64,000 nucleotides of DNA, taken from the NCBI GenBank assembly GCA_025449115.1, contig JAHLKC010000098.1:1-64000 (forward strand). Direction: 5' to 3'. Both the position numbers and the translations under genes were made by a program. This stretch comes from Chytridium lagenaria (lineage: Eukaryota > Chytridiomycota > Chytridiomycetes > Chytridiales > Chytridiaceae). The notes beneath the pieces are model-generated. The model saw only the letters and a program-made list of their open reading frames with translations. It made no database searches and had not been told where the DNA came from. Shown here one piece after another: positions 35,515 through 47,000 of the stretch (position 1 is the stretch's first letter; each line of letters starts with the position of its first letter).

Positions 35515-38500
35515 ATGGTCTCCTTACTCTATGTCATAGCCGTCACGGCTCTCGCTCTCACCACCCATGCCTCTGCACCCCCTAAAGACCCCGGTCTCAT
35601 CTTCCCCCCCTCTTCATCCCCCCCGCATTTCAGAATTCTCCATCCCCCCCCTCCAGCATCACCGACACGCTCAACCGGACTCTCATCGCGCTCGAATACA
35701 TATCAACGGTGAGCCATCTCCCCGTTTCACGGCTAGTAGTGACAGACAGGTACGCGACCCCCCATTCCAGCGTCAACTAACTTCCCAAAGTCATACCACC
35801 TCCCACAATGATCTCCACCACGTCTACATCAGCGCTTTCATCAACGACATGCGTATCATCAACATTTTCGCGTCTGTGACGGTCTCCACGAATGGGAGCA
35901 TCGTTGCAGCGCATGTCCCGAAAGTGGATACACAGTTGACGAGTCCCGTGTTGGCGTTGGTGCCGTTTTCGGCGATAGATGCGGTCCGGGAGGTGGGGAA
36001 ATGGTTTGGGGTGGGGTTTTTGGAGAATCTGGTGGTTCATGGTGAGAAGGTGGTTGGGGCGAGTTTTGCAGAGGAGGTGGGTGTGAAGAGGGGATTTATT
36101 TTTTGGAAGAGTTGGTTTTGGATTACGTGTGGGAGGTGGATGTGAATAGGGAGGATTCGTTGTAAGTTTTCTTTTTTATTTGTCACGTTGTTGCCGGCTG
36201 AGAGTTCTCTTTTCTTCTTTACCAACTATCACCCTGATATTATATTATCTGGAGATAGTGCTTGCTCATTTAAAACAAATCATTTATTTTACTTGCCCCC
36301 CACCCTTTTATTTGGTTTCATTCCCATTTGTTCTTCTTTTATATTTCATTAACTCACCTTCCTTTCCTTTCCCCCATTAAAACCACATCCTCCTCACCCC
36401 TACATCAAGGTACCGCATCATCGTCTCCACATCCAGCAACCAAATCCTAGCCGGTACGAACCTGATGAAAGACGCAGGGTTGACATGGGGCGGTGTCCCT
36501 CTGACCTCGGCGGTGGAATGCACGGGAAAAGCGGAAGGCGCGTTTGTGTGTGTATCGGCGGTGCAGTTTAATCAGTGTATTCAGGGCGCGTTTGTGTGGG
36601 GACCTCGGACTTGTGCGTCGGGGACAGTGTGTTGTGCTGATACGGGGTTGTGTGATTTTTCGTTTAATTGTAAAGCGACGTTGCCGGGTCCGTCGCCTTC
36701 ACCGTCTCCTTCGCCATCTCCGTCGCCTAGTCCGTCTCCTTCACCATCTCCTTCACCGTCTCCTTCACCGTCTCCTTCCCCGTCTCCTTCACCATCTCCT
36801 TCACCGTCTCCGTCGCCAAGTCCGTCGCCTAGTCCGTCGCCTAGTCCAAGCCCGTCGCCTAGTCCGTCGCCTAGTCCAAGCCCGTCGCCAAGTCCGTCGC
36901 CTAGTCCGTCGCCCAGTCCAACCCCATCGCCTAGTCCATCCCCGTCACCTAGTCCATCACCATCCCCCTCGCCATCACCATCCCCTCGCCATCTCCATCC
37001 CCCTCCCCCTCCCCCCCCTCACCCCCATCCACCTGCACCAACATCAACAGCGGCTTCAGCTGCGCATCTCTCGACACCCTCGCCATGTGTCAAAACGAAA
37101 ACGGAGGTACTACTCTCCCCCATTCCCACCTGATTTCTAACACCATTCATAGCCGTTTTAGGACTGTTCAAGTGCGCCTCTGGTTAATATGGTGAGTTGG
37201 GTGGTTTTTTTTTGTAGAGGTGAAAGCTGAATGAGGGGTTTTTCTTTTGTGTAGTTGTGGTGAGACTGGGATGTGTGATTGGCCGTTTAATTGTAAATCA
37301 AACCCGACGCCGAGTCCGGACGCCGAGTCCGACGCCGAGCCCGCGAGTGCCGTCGCCGTCACGTCGCCTACTCCGAGTCCATCGCCGTCACCGTCGCCTA
37401 GTCCGAGTCCATCACCGTCGCCATCGCCGTCGCCCCTCACCTTCACCTAGTCCTAGCCCCAGTCCGTCCCCGTCTCCCATCGCCGCAATCTGGTCCCGTT
37501 TATCTCGCAATCCCGTTCAACGTTGAAGCTCTTCCGGGGGGTCTTCAAACCATGTCCAACATTGCCAACCTCGCCATCTCCCCTCAAGGCTGCACACGAC
37601 GCAATCCACCACCGTCGAACTCACCACCTCTGGCAACAACGTCAACGCCGTCCTCTCCAGCACAGGTTCCACCACTCCATCCCGGAACAATCAACGTTTT
37701 GATTACACCTACGACACATCCCGAGATCCCAACCAATCGATCGCAGCGGTGGTCACGAACGTGTTTGTGGTCACGAATCTGTTTCACGATATCTTTTTAT
37801 CGATACGGGTTCACGGAATCCGCGGGGAACTTTCAGTTGAATAATTTTAATCGTGGGGGACAGGGGAGCGATGCGATTCGAGCAAACATCCAGGCGTCGG
37901 GTTCTTGTAACGCCAATTTCGCAACCCCTCCAGATGGTTCCACACCCACCATGAACATGTACACGTGTAATTTGGCGACACCTTTGCGAGACACTGGGAT
38001 GGACAATGGTGTGATTCTCCATGAGATCACTCATGGGGTCAGTAACCGCTTGACAGGGGGTGCATCGAATGTTTGGTGTCTCTCTGGGGATCAATCTGGT
38101 GGAATGGGTGAAGGATGGTCCGACACGGTGGCATGGTGGGCGTCAATGAGGTTCAACAGAAACGCGTGGTACGAATAAAGCGGTTGGCGCGTATTCGTTC
38201 AACATGATCAACGGGATCCGTTCATACGCATACTCGACGTCTCTGACGACAAACCCGCTCCGGTTTTCAGATATCGCGAATAGACCTGGTCAAGTTCATT
38301 TCATTGGGACAGTGTGGTCTTCGATTCTGTATGAGGTTTATTGGAACATGATTGAAGTGGGTGGGTTTGAATCGGATTTGACGCTCACCACGTCACGGCT
38401 GGGACATTCGGTTCATGATGAATCTGTTGGATGGAATGAAATTGCAACCGTGTAACCGACGTTTGTGGATCGAGGAATGCGATAGTGCAGGCAGAGTCTG

Positions 38501-38619
38501 TGAACAATAATAACAGGTTTAGGTGTGCTATTTGGAGGGGTTTTGCAAAGAGGGGATTGGGTGTGAACGCGCCGGCTGGGGCTTCGTTTAACAACTTTGA
38601 TGTGCCCTCTGGTTGCTGA
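35515..38619 (+). CDS. Secreted M36 fungalysin metalloprotease with two CBM19-like modules
   Basis: It begins with signal peptide [21 protein letters not shown] fungalysin-type propeptide follows ([60 protein letters not shown]). Then comes a six-cysteine module ([11 protein letters not shown] ... [17 protein letters not shown]), a long Ser-Pro linker, a second six-cysteine module ([19 protein letters not shown] ... [13 protein letters not shown]), and a second Ser-Pro linker. The catalytic domain has HEITH (38020-38034), SNRLTGG and GGMGEGWSD, and ends [12 protein letters not shown] and PSGC. Zinc-binding His residues and the distal Glu are present. The cysteine modules fit CBM19 chitin-binding domains. 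Introns are about 44-60 nt plus one larger (36159-36410). At least six frameshifts break the catalytic and propeptide parts. Confidence 0.82.
36691..36990 (+). repeat. Ser-Pro (PSPS) coding repeat, inter-domain linker
   Basis: About 300 bp of imperfect 6- and 12-bp units (TCNCCN, often CCGTCGCCTAGT) encode an almost pure Pro-Ser run between the two cysteine modules of the protease. Synonymous variation among units (TCC, TCG, AGT, AGC) shows the peptide, not only the DNA, is conserved. Such linkers are usually O-glycosylated and extended. A shorter copy lies at about 37370-37480. Confidence 0.9.
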
Positions 38620-38692
38620 TGGAAATCCAAGAGTTGTTTGTGTGTGTGTCCTCTGGTTGCTGATGGAATCCAAGAGTTGTTTGTGTGTGTGT
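38606..38692. repeat. 44-bp tandem duplication at the protease 3' end
   Basis: The segment starting CCTCTGGTTGCTGATGG at 38606 recurs at 38650 with one base deleted and then a longer GT run. The first copy contains the protease stop codon (TGA 38617-38619), so the second copy is 3' UTR. Confidence 0.85.
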
Positions 38693-38855
38693 GTGTGTTT
38701 TTATCCTTATCCTTTTTTGAGTTAAATGTGTACGGAGGTTTTATCTTTTAGAGGGTGTTTTCTTCCCTCCCATTCTATTTTAATGGATTGGATACCATGA
38801 CTGGTATCCAAGAATGAAATGAAATGAAATGGATTAGCCGCAAAAGAACTATTTT

Positions 38856-39350
38856 ATAATAGAGAGTTTTCGCAAACGTTACATTTGCCAAAATTTTCCC
38901 TAAAATTCAGGTTAGCTCAAATTTAGCATGAAATTTGTCATTAAAAAATAGGATTCGAGCTCGCTATCCTAATTTCATTTTTCATATTTTAGGTCTTCTG
39001 CTACCTCCCCATCCACTAGCACATTCCCTCATTTCACCTCCATCCTCGTCACCTTTTAACGTACTAAGCTCCCCATAACCCTTTTGTCCCATAGATCTGC
39101 TTCCAATGAGCAGTGATGGAAATTATGGATTTGAATTTGGCTCCTGTTGATGAAAACAGCCAGAAGAAGGCCAAATCTCAACGAAGAGACAAAAATCAAG
39201 GCGCTATGACGACATTTTGCTCTTGAAAGGATAAATTTCTATTATTTTTGATATTTCATGTTTGCAAAATGCTTTGTACTATCATAAAAATCAGGATAAA
39301 ATTTGAAAAGTAAAAATTGAAATTGTTGGTTTGCGAAAACTCTCTATTAT
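38856..39350. mobile_element. Small inverted-repeat element (MITE-like)
   Basis: A perfect 22-bp inverted repeat (core AGAGAGTTTTCGCAAAC) sits at 38856-38877 and, reversed, at 39329-39350. The 495-bp interval has no meaningful coding frame and is AT-rich. This is the structure of a non-autonomous DNA transposon. Target-site duplications are unclear because both flanks are A/T (ATAAT-like). I saw no second copy in the window, so mobility is inferred. Confidence 0.55.
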
Positions 39351-39966
39351 TTATTAAATAATAAAATGAATGAATCGAGTGAATTGAATAAGAATATCAT
39401 CAGCACAACGTCATTCTTCAATTATTATACTATTATTATATAATAGTATTTAACTAATGAATTAATAATAATAAATATATTTATAATTCCATAATAATAT
39501 GAATGCCATGGTTACACATACTCACTCACCTATAAGTTGTTACACAAAACATGTATTTCAAATGTGAGTGAATGAATATTCAATAATAATGTAAAATATT
39601 CAATTATTATTAATTATCTAATACTTCTAATATTTACCATAATACAGTAAGTTCATTCACAGTATACACACACATACATCAGTACATAATTAAAAGCTTG
39701 TTCTGGACAATTGTTTGCTTTACAAATAATATTATTATATTACCCGTTCTACATATATTTATAGTCCCATTCCATCATCACTTGCATCACTTGCATCCCT
39801 TCCTACTTACTTGCCTACTCACTCACTTGCTCACTTGCCTACCCATCCATCCATCCATCCATCAACATCCTCTCTCTCTCTCTCTCTGTCCATTCATTCA
39901 TTCATTCATCCATCCATTCTACTCTTCTACTACCTTACCTACACTCACCTTTTCTCATCACAAGAA
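39351..39966. repeat. AT-rich intergenic region with CATC/CACT microsatellites
   Basis: 39360-39760 is very AT-rich with TAATAATA-like runs. From about 39775 to 39935 there are simple repeats: CACTTGC/CTTGC-like units, CATC (39844-39865), TCTC (39871-39889) and CATT (39891-39908). These lie directly upstream of the glutathione reductase start and are probably its promoter and 5' leader. No separate gene. Confidence 0.7.
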
Positions 39967-42116
39967 ATGACCTCTGCTGTCGCTGCCAAAGTATACGACT
40001 ACCTTGTCATTGGGGTGGTTCAGGGGGTATTGCATCTGCAAGACGCGCTGCAAGCTATGGAGCCAAAGTGGCCGTCTTTGAAAACAGTGAGGTTTTTTTT
40101 TTTTTTGATCTTTGCTTTGGAATCAAATCAATTAACAAAAGGATTCAATCAATAGGTCGATGGGGTGGGACTTGTGTGAATGTTGGTGAGTTATCATTGA
40201 CTTGATTTCTTTCTCCTTTTTTTTTTATGAGTATTCCGACCTTTTCTTGTTTTTCATATCACAATCAACTAATGAATGGATGAAATTAGGATGTGTCCCT
40301 AAAAAGGTCATGTGGAACACTGGTAAGTGTTATTCATTTCTATCAAAAAAAAAACAATAATTATTTCTATACCAACTAACACCCCTCCTCCTCCTCCTTC
40401 TTTCATCATGTTTAAAAATTAAACAGCCTCCATCGCTGAAATGCTCCACGAAGCAAAAGCCTACGGTTTCGACGTCACCACCAACGGTTTCGCCTGGGAC
40501 CAAATCAAGCTCAAACGCGACGCCTACATCAAACGTCTAAACGGCATCTACACCACCAACCTCTCCAAAGAAAACGTGACCATTGTCGAGGGGACAGCCA
40601 AGTTTATTAAATCCGACACACTCGAAGTCAATGGGGAGCATTACACTGCCAAGCATATTCTGATCGCCACCGGTTCAAGGGCTTGGATTCCAAACCTTCC
40701 TGGTGCGAGAGAGTTTGGGGTCACGAGTGATGGATTCTTTGAGTTGAATTATTTACCGAAAAAGGTGGCGATTGCGGGAGCCGGGTATATCGCTGTGGAG
40801 CTTGCTGGGATTTTCAACGCGTTGGGTACAAAAGTGAACCTGTACATTCGCAATAATTTGTTTTTGAGGGAATTTGATCCCATCATCAAGGAGACGTTGT
40901 TGGAAGAGTACAAGAGGGTTGGAGTCAATGTGGTGTGTTGTAGTTCTATCAGGGGGGTTGAGAATCTTGCGGCTATGGGGAGTGAGAAGAAGAATTTGGC
41001 GTTGCATGTGTTGGATAAGGATAATTTGACGACGACTGTGGAGGAAGGGTTTGAGGAATTGATTTGGGCTGTGGGGAGGGAGGCGAATGTCGAGGCGTTG
41101 GGGTTGGATGTGACGGCTGTCAAGAAGAATGAGGGAGGGTTTATTATCGCTGATGAGTTTCAAGAGACGGCACAACCTGGTGTTCTTGCCCTTGGTGATG
41201 TCTGTGGTATTGCCATGCTTACTCCAGGTAAAAAAAGAAAAAATCATAATCATTCATTATATTTTCTTTCTTCTTTCTTCTTCTTCTTTCTTCTTTTTAT
41301 TTTCTCTTTTTCTTTATCACCCCTTTATTTTCCTTACCCTATATTCACTCTTTTCTAATTATTCACCCTTTGTTCTCCTCACCTTTCTTCACCCTATATT
41401 CTCCTCTCCCATATTCACCCCCTTTCTAAATGATTCACCTCTCCCAAACAACCCTTTTCCAGTCGCCATCGCCGCCGGCCGTCGCCTCTCCGACCGTCTC
41501 TTTGGCAACAAACCCAATTCCAAGCTCGACTACACCAACATCCCCTCTGTCATTTTCTCCCACCCACCGCCGGCAGTGTCGGTCTAACCGAACCCGAAGC
41601 CCTAGCTCAATACGACAAGGTCAAGATTTATAAATCAAAGGTATACATTGCACACTCTTTTTTACACGCTCACGCCGCTTTGTAGTTTATCAATATGTAT
41701 TATTCGATGCTTGAGCAGCATCAGAAACAGTGGACGGCTTATAAACTTGTTTGTGTGGGAGATGAGGAGAGGGTGTGGGGTTGCATATTGTGGGGAGGGG
41801 AGTGATGAGATTTTGCAGGGGTTTGCGGTGGCGATTAAGATGGGTATGTCTTTTGTTGTTTTTTTGTTTTTTTTTTTGTTTTTTTTTTTTTTTTTGGTTT
41901 TCTTTTTTTTTTTGGGAACACTTTTCCTTTCTGGTTTTGGTGGGATTCATTTCATTATTATTTTTTTTTAATTGATTTTATCTTTTCTTCTTCTTTTTTT
42001 TTTTTAAATTGGGATTGCTGATTTTTTTTTTTCTTTTAGGAGCTACAAAGGCTGATTTCGACAACACTGTTGCCATTCATCCTACCGCTGGTGAAGAGAT
42101 TGTGACGATGAAGTAA
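39967..42116 (+). CDS. GLR1: Glutathione reductase
   Basis: The ATG at 39967 starts [16 protein letters not shown], the FAD-binding strand. The glycine-rich loop and [16 protein letters not shown] follow after a one-base shift (T/G run at 40011-40015). The redox-active disulphide CVNVGC spans an intron (40184-40289), followed by [16 protein letters not shown]. The NADPH domain [17 protein letters not shown] and the second FAD motif LALGDVCG are present. The dimerisation domain has [18 protein letters not shown] and ends [14 protein letters not shown], containing the catalytic HPT. It reduces GSSG with NADPH. A second frameshift sits near 41565-41575. Introns include a T-rich one at about 41845-42038. 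Confidence 0.92.
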
Positions 42117-42488
42117 ACCTTTACCCTCTTCTCTTTTGTAAAGCAAACCATATCTCTTTACATGTTGTTGTTTTTTTCTCTTTTGCCCTTTTGTTTGTTT
42201 TTTTTAAAAAAGGATTGCTTACCGATTGTTTTTTCCTCTCATCTGTCTTGTCATTTTACCTTTTCCGTGGCCAATTTGCTTTTTATGTTTGCCCGAAAAA
42301 AAAATTTAAAAAAAACAACAAAAAAACAACCTTGCTATTATTTTTACGCTATCCATACAACTTCGCTTCTTTTTGCAATCCGACAAAAAAACAGAAAACG
42401 GACCCAAAAACCAAAGGATTTATTCACACAAAACCAAAAAAAAAGGTCTCCAAACTTTTCAAAAAAAAGCAACACCACCCCCAATAAA
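42117..42488. other. Convergent intergenic region
   Basis: T-rich then A-rich low-complexity sequence lies between the glutathione reductase and CDK1 stop codons, presumably two facing 3' UTRs. Frames through it encode only homopolymer-like peptides. Confidence 0.6.
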
Positions 42489-43516
42489 TTAATGCCCAAC
42501 CCCACTCATCATCATCTCCATTCCATGAAAATAACTATGCGTCAACGCCCGTTTCGCCGATATCCTCTGTGCAGGGTTATACGCTAAAAAGCACTACCAA
42601 AAAAAAAAAAACCCTCATCAACAAACAAACAAAACCATCAAACAAAAGACTTACTCTCAATAAATCAACACCAAGGGGATCTAGGTTGGGCACACACTTG
42701 CTTAATGGTTGTGGTGACCATTTTGGGAAGGAGGATTTGTAGTCGGGTAGGAGGTGGATGCCTTGCCATGAATCTTCGGATGGGGTACCAAGGATTCTGT
42801 GTGGATAACCAAAAAACAATTAGAAAAAATGTCGATATGAAACCGGAAAAAAAAACAGGGCAGGGTGTATGATAAAAGGATGGGAAAGGGGATACCTAGA
42901 AAAATAACGATATGAAACCAGACAAAAAAAACAGGACAGGGTGTATGAAAAAAAGGATGGGAAAGGGGATATACGCCCTTTCACGTCACAACAAATAGTT
43001 TACAGAGAAAAAGGGTGAAAGAAGTGAGTTTTGCCCATACCTGAATATTTTAAATATCTCATCAATCTCCGAATCCCCTTTACGACCCCAAAAGAAAAAC
43101 ACATCAACAACAATTCACCACAAAAAAAAAAAAAGATCAAAAAAACCTTCTCCACCACTCACCCGGAAAAAGCGGCTGCTTCAAGCTCAACTCTGCAAAA
43201 ATACATCCCACGCTCCAAAGATCCACCGCCGTCGAATAATTTTAGATCCCAACAAAATCTCTGGGCTCGATACCAAAGTGTGACCACCTATCATAGATTA
43301 ACGTGGGGAGGAAAAAAGGATGTACTTCATGCGTGTAAGTCCGTAACGGGATGCCGTATGACCTTGCGAGGCCGAAATCGGCGAGTTTGAGGTTGCCGAG
43401 TTGGTCGATGAGGAGGTTTTGGGGTTTGAGGTCACGGTGGAGGATGCGGTTGGCGTGACAGTGGTAGAGGCCGGAAGTGAGTTGATGCATGTAGCTCTGT
43501 TGTTGTTGTTGTTGTG

Positions 43517-43557
<41 letters not shown>

Positions 43558-44499
43558 GCGTGTGCGTGTGTTTGGAAAATGATGGTTAATTTGACCATAG
43601 TGAAGGGTGTGGGAACCTACGCGAATCAAGGTTGGACTTAGGGATGTAGTGATAGAGTCCATGTATTTTTTGAGGTCAAGGTCGAGGAATTCAAATATGA
43701 GGTAAAGTTTTTGATCTTGGCTCACAATATCGAGAAGTCTATTATATTTTAAAAAAATAAATGAGTAAGTAGTCTAAACAGGCGATGCATATAATAGGAA
43801 ACGAAAGCGCTTCTTTATAAAAGCGGTCGCAGCGATATAGTTTTAGTCAAATGGTGACGACTTTAAAATGCAGCGACGCTCACGACGATGAAGAGAATCC
43901 CAATCACATGCTCGGTTAAGGCGATTCTATCAAGCATCTCCTAAGCCAGCCCCATCCTTAAAAATCGCTAAAAGCACCATCTCCAACCGCTGAGCTCCTT
44001 TTTTTGCTTCCTCCTCGTCTCCGTTCCCCCCGTCTCTTTTCTCCCCGCTCCTTCCTCCCCGTCTCCTTCCTCCCCGTCTCCCTTCCCCCCGTCTCCTTCC
44101 TCCCCGTCTCCTTGCTCCCCGTCTCCTTGCTCCCCGTCTCCTTGCTCCCAGTCTCCTTGCTCCCAGTCTCCTTGCTCCCGTCTCCTTGCTCCCCTTCCTC
44201 CCCGTCTCCTTCTACCCAACTTCCCCAACTTCCCCCTCAACGTTCCTTACCTCACCACATTCGGATGCCTCAACTCCTTCAACAACGAAATCTCCCGAAT
44301 AGCGGTCGACGGCACCCCCTCATCCTCACTCTCAAGCCGAATCTTTTTCAACGCCACAATCCATTCGTCTTCTTATCTCGTGCCTTGTAGACAACGCCAT
44401 AAGTGCCTTCCCCGATTTTCTCAATCTAAAGCACATGAGTCCAAGTATGGGGGGTTCTTCTTGCACCTTTTCGTAATAGTCGGTGACGACTTTAGACAT
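42489..44499 (-). CDS. CDK1: Cyclin-dependent kinase 1 (Cdc2/Cdc28)
   Basis: The start at 44499 gives [11 protein letters not shown], then after a 44-nt intron [19 protein letters not shown] with the glycine loop bearing the inhibitory Thr-Tyr pair. The PSTAIRE cyclin-binding helix is encoded near 44290 ([15 protein letters not shown]). After a 512-nt intron (43739-44250) come [31 protein letters not shown] (catalytic), [18 protein letters not shown] with the T-loop Thr, then VVTLWYRA. The C-lobe includes [10 protein letters not shown] and ends [19 protein letters not shown]. It is the master mitotic kinase. Frameshifts lie near 44325, 43255 and 43230. A tandem duplication, a GT run and a minisatellite occupy its introns. 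Confidence 0.92.
42832..42974. repeat. Tandem duplication in a CDK1 intron
   Basis: Two diverged copies of a roughly 75-bp unit containing GATATGAAACC, CAGGGTGTATGA and GGATGGGAAAGGGGATA lie side by side (about 42834-42895 and 42909-42972) inside the intron between the exons encoding IFKIFR and [10 protein letters not shown]. Confidence 0.8.
43515..43550. repeat. GT/CA dinucleotide microsatellite in a CDK1 intron
   Basis: About 17 GT units run uninterrupted, adjoining a TTG-rich run at 43498-43515, inside the intron before the SYMHQLTSG exon. On the coding strand this is a CA repeat running up to a CAACAACAG acceptor. Confidence 0.9.
44041..44213. repeat. 15-bp minisatellite in the long CDK1 intron
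   Basis: Around eleven imperfect copies of a 15-bp unit (CCCCGTCTCCTTGCT and variants with TTCCT) fill the 5' part of the 512-nt CDK1 intron. The unit length would encode a repeating EQGDG-type peptide on the minus strand, but the flanking exons join cleanly across it, so it is intronic. Confidence 0.85.
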
Positions 44500-44919
44500 T
44501 GCGGGTGGTGGGTGCGGGGGATGGATGGATGGAGGTGGTGTAATGGGATGGATGGTTGGAGGGGCTGATGTGAATGTTGGTTGCGGGAAATGCTTGGACA
44601 AGTCCTCTGTCCATCTTTCAACCTCAACCCTCTTGTCCCGCGTTCGGACATTGAAAAAAGCGCCAGAAATTGTCATTCTTTTCTTTATGGGGAGAGTTCT
44701 TCAAAAGTAATATAAAGAAACCACCACCATCAACATCCAGATTATCGCTGGTGTTCTGCTGATGAAGAAACGTGATGAATACGACAGATGAGGTGAAAAA
44801 ACCACGTTTTCAACGACCTTTTAAAGAAATACAATCCCTCAAAACCCCATCATCATCATCATCCCTCTTTCCCGTAATCATCTTCTCAAAAACATTCAAC
44901 TTCCTCTCCCTTCCCTTTC
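44500..44919. other. Intergenic region upstream of CDK1
   Basis: About 420 bp between the CDK1 start and the stop of the IQ-motif gene (both minus). The CDK1-proximal part has GGATGGATGGAGG-type repeats and would be its promoter and leader. No further gene was seen. Confidence 0.45.
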
Positions 44920-47000
44920 TTAATCTCCACCTTCCCCACCGTTGACAGCAGGCACATCCACACACTGTTCCCCCCTCCTCCAATCCAACCACCGTCCCAT
45001 CAACTCCTCAACAACCATCCCCTCCAAAACCCGTTCCACACCCTCCACTTCCAACACCGTCCCCTCGTTCCCGATATACGCAACAAGACGTTCAGCGATG
45101 GCTCGATCGATGAGATGATGAAGGATGGTGGTGACGGTGTTGGAACGGGGTTGTGGGCGAGGATGGGTGGTGTAGAGTTTAGTGTGTGTCTGTTTTTTTT
45201 TAATATAAAGAAAGGCGAAAGAAATGGCGTTAATGTTTGTTTTTTTTATAAAGTTAAAATATTGATAGGAAAGGAAACGATGGGACTTACCTCCAGGCTT
45301 ACTTCGAATAATATTTTCCTTGATATACAGCGTGATTTGAGCGTCCATAAAATCGGCTCGTATACTTAGCAACTCGCATTTCTTCCAAAGACGGTTGACA
45401 CTATAAAAGATTATGAAAATAATCAACATAAAACCATCCTCACTATATCCATTTCGCTGAAAACCTCATCAAATAATATCTCAAAACCCGATTTCAGACC
45501 AGGTACTTGTACACATGATCCAGGCATATTTCCTCAATGGCTTCCTACAAAAAAGGAAGGGTTAAATAGGGGTGAGAAGGGGGAAAAAAGGGTGAGTAGA
45601 ATCATAAGTAGGGGAAATAAAAAGGGTGTTGAAATGCACGAATCTTACTTTAACCATACACTCCATATCTTCATCCAGGACCTCACCCACTAAAACCTCC
45701 ACCTCCTCTTCATCCGCCTCAAGCGCTCGTTTTCGATACCCATCCCTAACGCAAATTTAATGTGAACCCTACGGAAAAGAAAAAAAAAAATAGAAATAGA
45801 AAAAGAAAAAAAAGAAATCATTCACTCACGTCTCCAAACACTCCTCCCAAACCTCCCTCCCGCATTCCTTCATCATCTCCCACACAACCTCCTCAACAAT
45901 ATGATACCTCACCCGATGCGCAATCGCCGTCGTCGTTTTAGATATTGGGAGGTACTCGTCTCCACAGATCTCTACAAGAATGTCGGGGATGATTTCCTAA
46001 ATCATCAGACGAATACACCGAGCAAGCAGTGTTTTACCTTTGTAATGAGCTCGTGGAGAAGAGATTCAAGGTAATGCGAAATCGGGTCTCGTTCTAACGC
46101 GAGGCGGTTGAGGCGGGTGTCTATGAAATCGCGGCGGACGGCGTAACCTCGCCATATACGTTGAATATTCGTCGCCGCCTAAAGAACCCAAACGTTAAGC
46201 CCGCTCATCACGTCACAACCCTCCCCCCCTCGCAAAAGTAAAAGGGCAACTCACCTCCGCTTCCATCTTTCTTTTCTCCTCCTCCAACCTCTCCCTCTCC
46301 TCCTTTTCTACCTTTCTCACCCTTTCCAACCGTTCCACCTCCCTCCGTCCCCTCTCCACCTTTTTTCGAAACTCACGTCGTTCATCCTCAACTCGTAGCC
46401 GATCCTTCTCGTCCTCGTATTCCCTGCGTGCGCGTTCGCGGGGGTCTTCAGCGGAAGCCGCGATGGGTGGGATGGGTGGCATCATGGTTGCAAACGGGGG
46501 CCAAGGAAAAGATGGGAAGACGGGGTATTGGGTATAAGGAAGGAGAGATGTAGAGGGTGCGGAAGGGTAGGAAGGGTAATAAGGTAAAGGCGATGAGTGT
46601 TGTGGTTGTCGAGCGTCGGTGGGTAAAGGTGGTTTCTTTGGTGCCGGTTGTCGTTTCTCATCGTCATCCGGGTATATCCTTGCTCTCCCGTATTTTTTTT
46701 TCCGAACCCATGCACCCCGGACCTTCCATTTCCCTACAGGTTCCGAGAAGACGGCGATGGAGGATGATGATGAAGGGGTCGGGGAGGGTGGAGGTTGAAG
46801 GATGTATCTGATGTGAGAGCGAGGGGATTTTGGGGGTCGAATGAGGTTAAGCCATGGACGTTTGCGACGACGGGTGGTGGTGGGATGGTCATCGTCGGAG
46901 GAGGAGGATGGGGGAGGGGTGGGATGAGGGAGGGAGCGTCGAGGTGGGTTGTGTGTGGGGCGGGGGAGGGAGATGGAGGAGGTGGTTGGATTTGAGACAT
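44920..47000 (-). CDS. IQ-motif protein with proline-rich N-terminus
   Basis: The probable start is ATG 47000 (MSQIQPPPPSPSPAPHTTHL). A proline-rich region of about 170 residues follows, including KKPPLPTDARQPQHSSPLP, then a highly charged coiled-coil helix (RERARREYEDEKDRLRVEDE). An IQ calmodulin-binding motif is clear at ATNIQRIWRGYAVRRDFID (about 46140-46190). Downstream acidic helical exons read HRVRYHIVEEVVWEMMKECG and EAIEEICLDHVYKYLV, ending VPAVNGGEGGD. A run of nine A/T near 46690 seems to hold a frameshift. I do not recognise the family. Several ciliary and cytoskeletal proteins share the pattern coiled coil plus IQ, but that is only suggestive. Confidence 0.65.

Noticed and set aside
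37584..38094. Minus-strand frames over the fungalysin catalytic domain
   Set aside because: The plus strand carries the HEITH and GEGWSD motifs; the antisense frames are shadows.
38930..38970. tRNA-like box (GGATTCGAGCTCGC) inside the inverted-repeat element
   Set aside because: No cloverleaf, anticodon arm or matching A box was found around it.
43968..44240. Minus-strand repetitive EQGDG peptide frame
   Set aside because: It lies inside the CDK1 intron; exons on each side join in phase to give [13 protein letters not shown], so the repeat is not coding.
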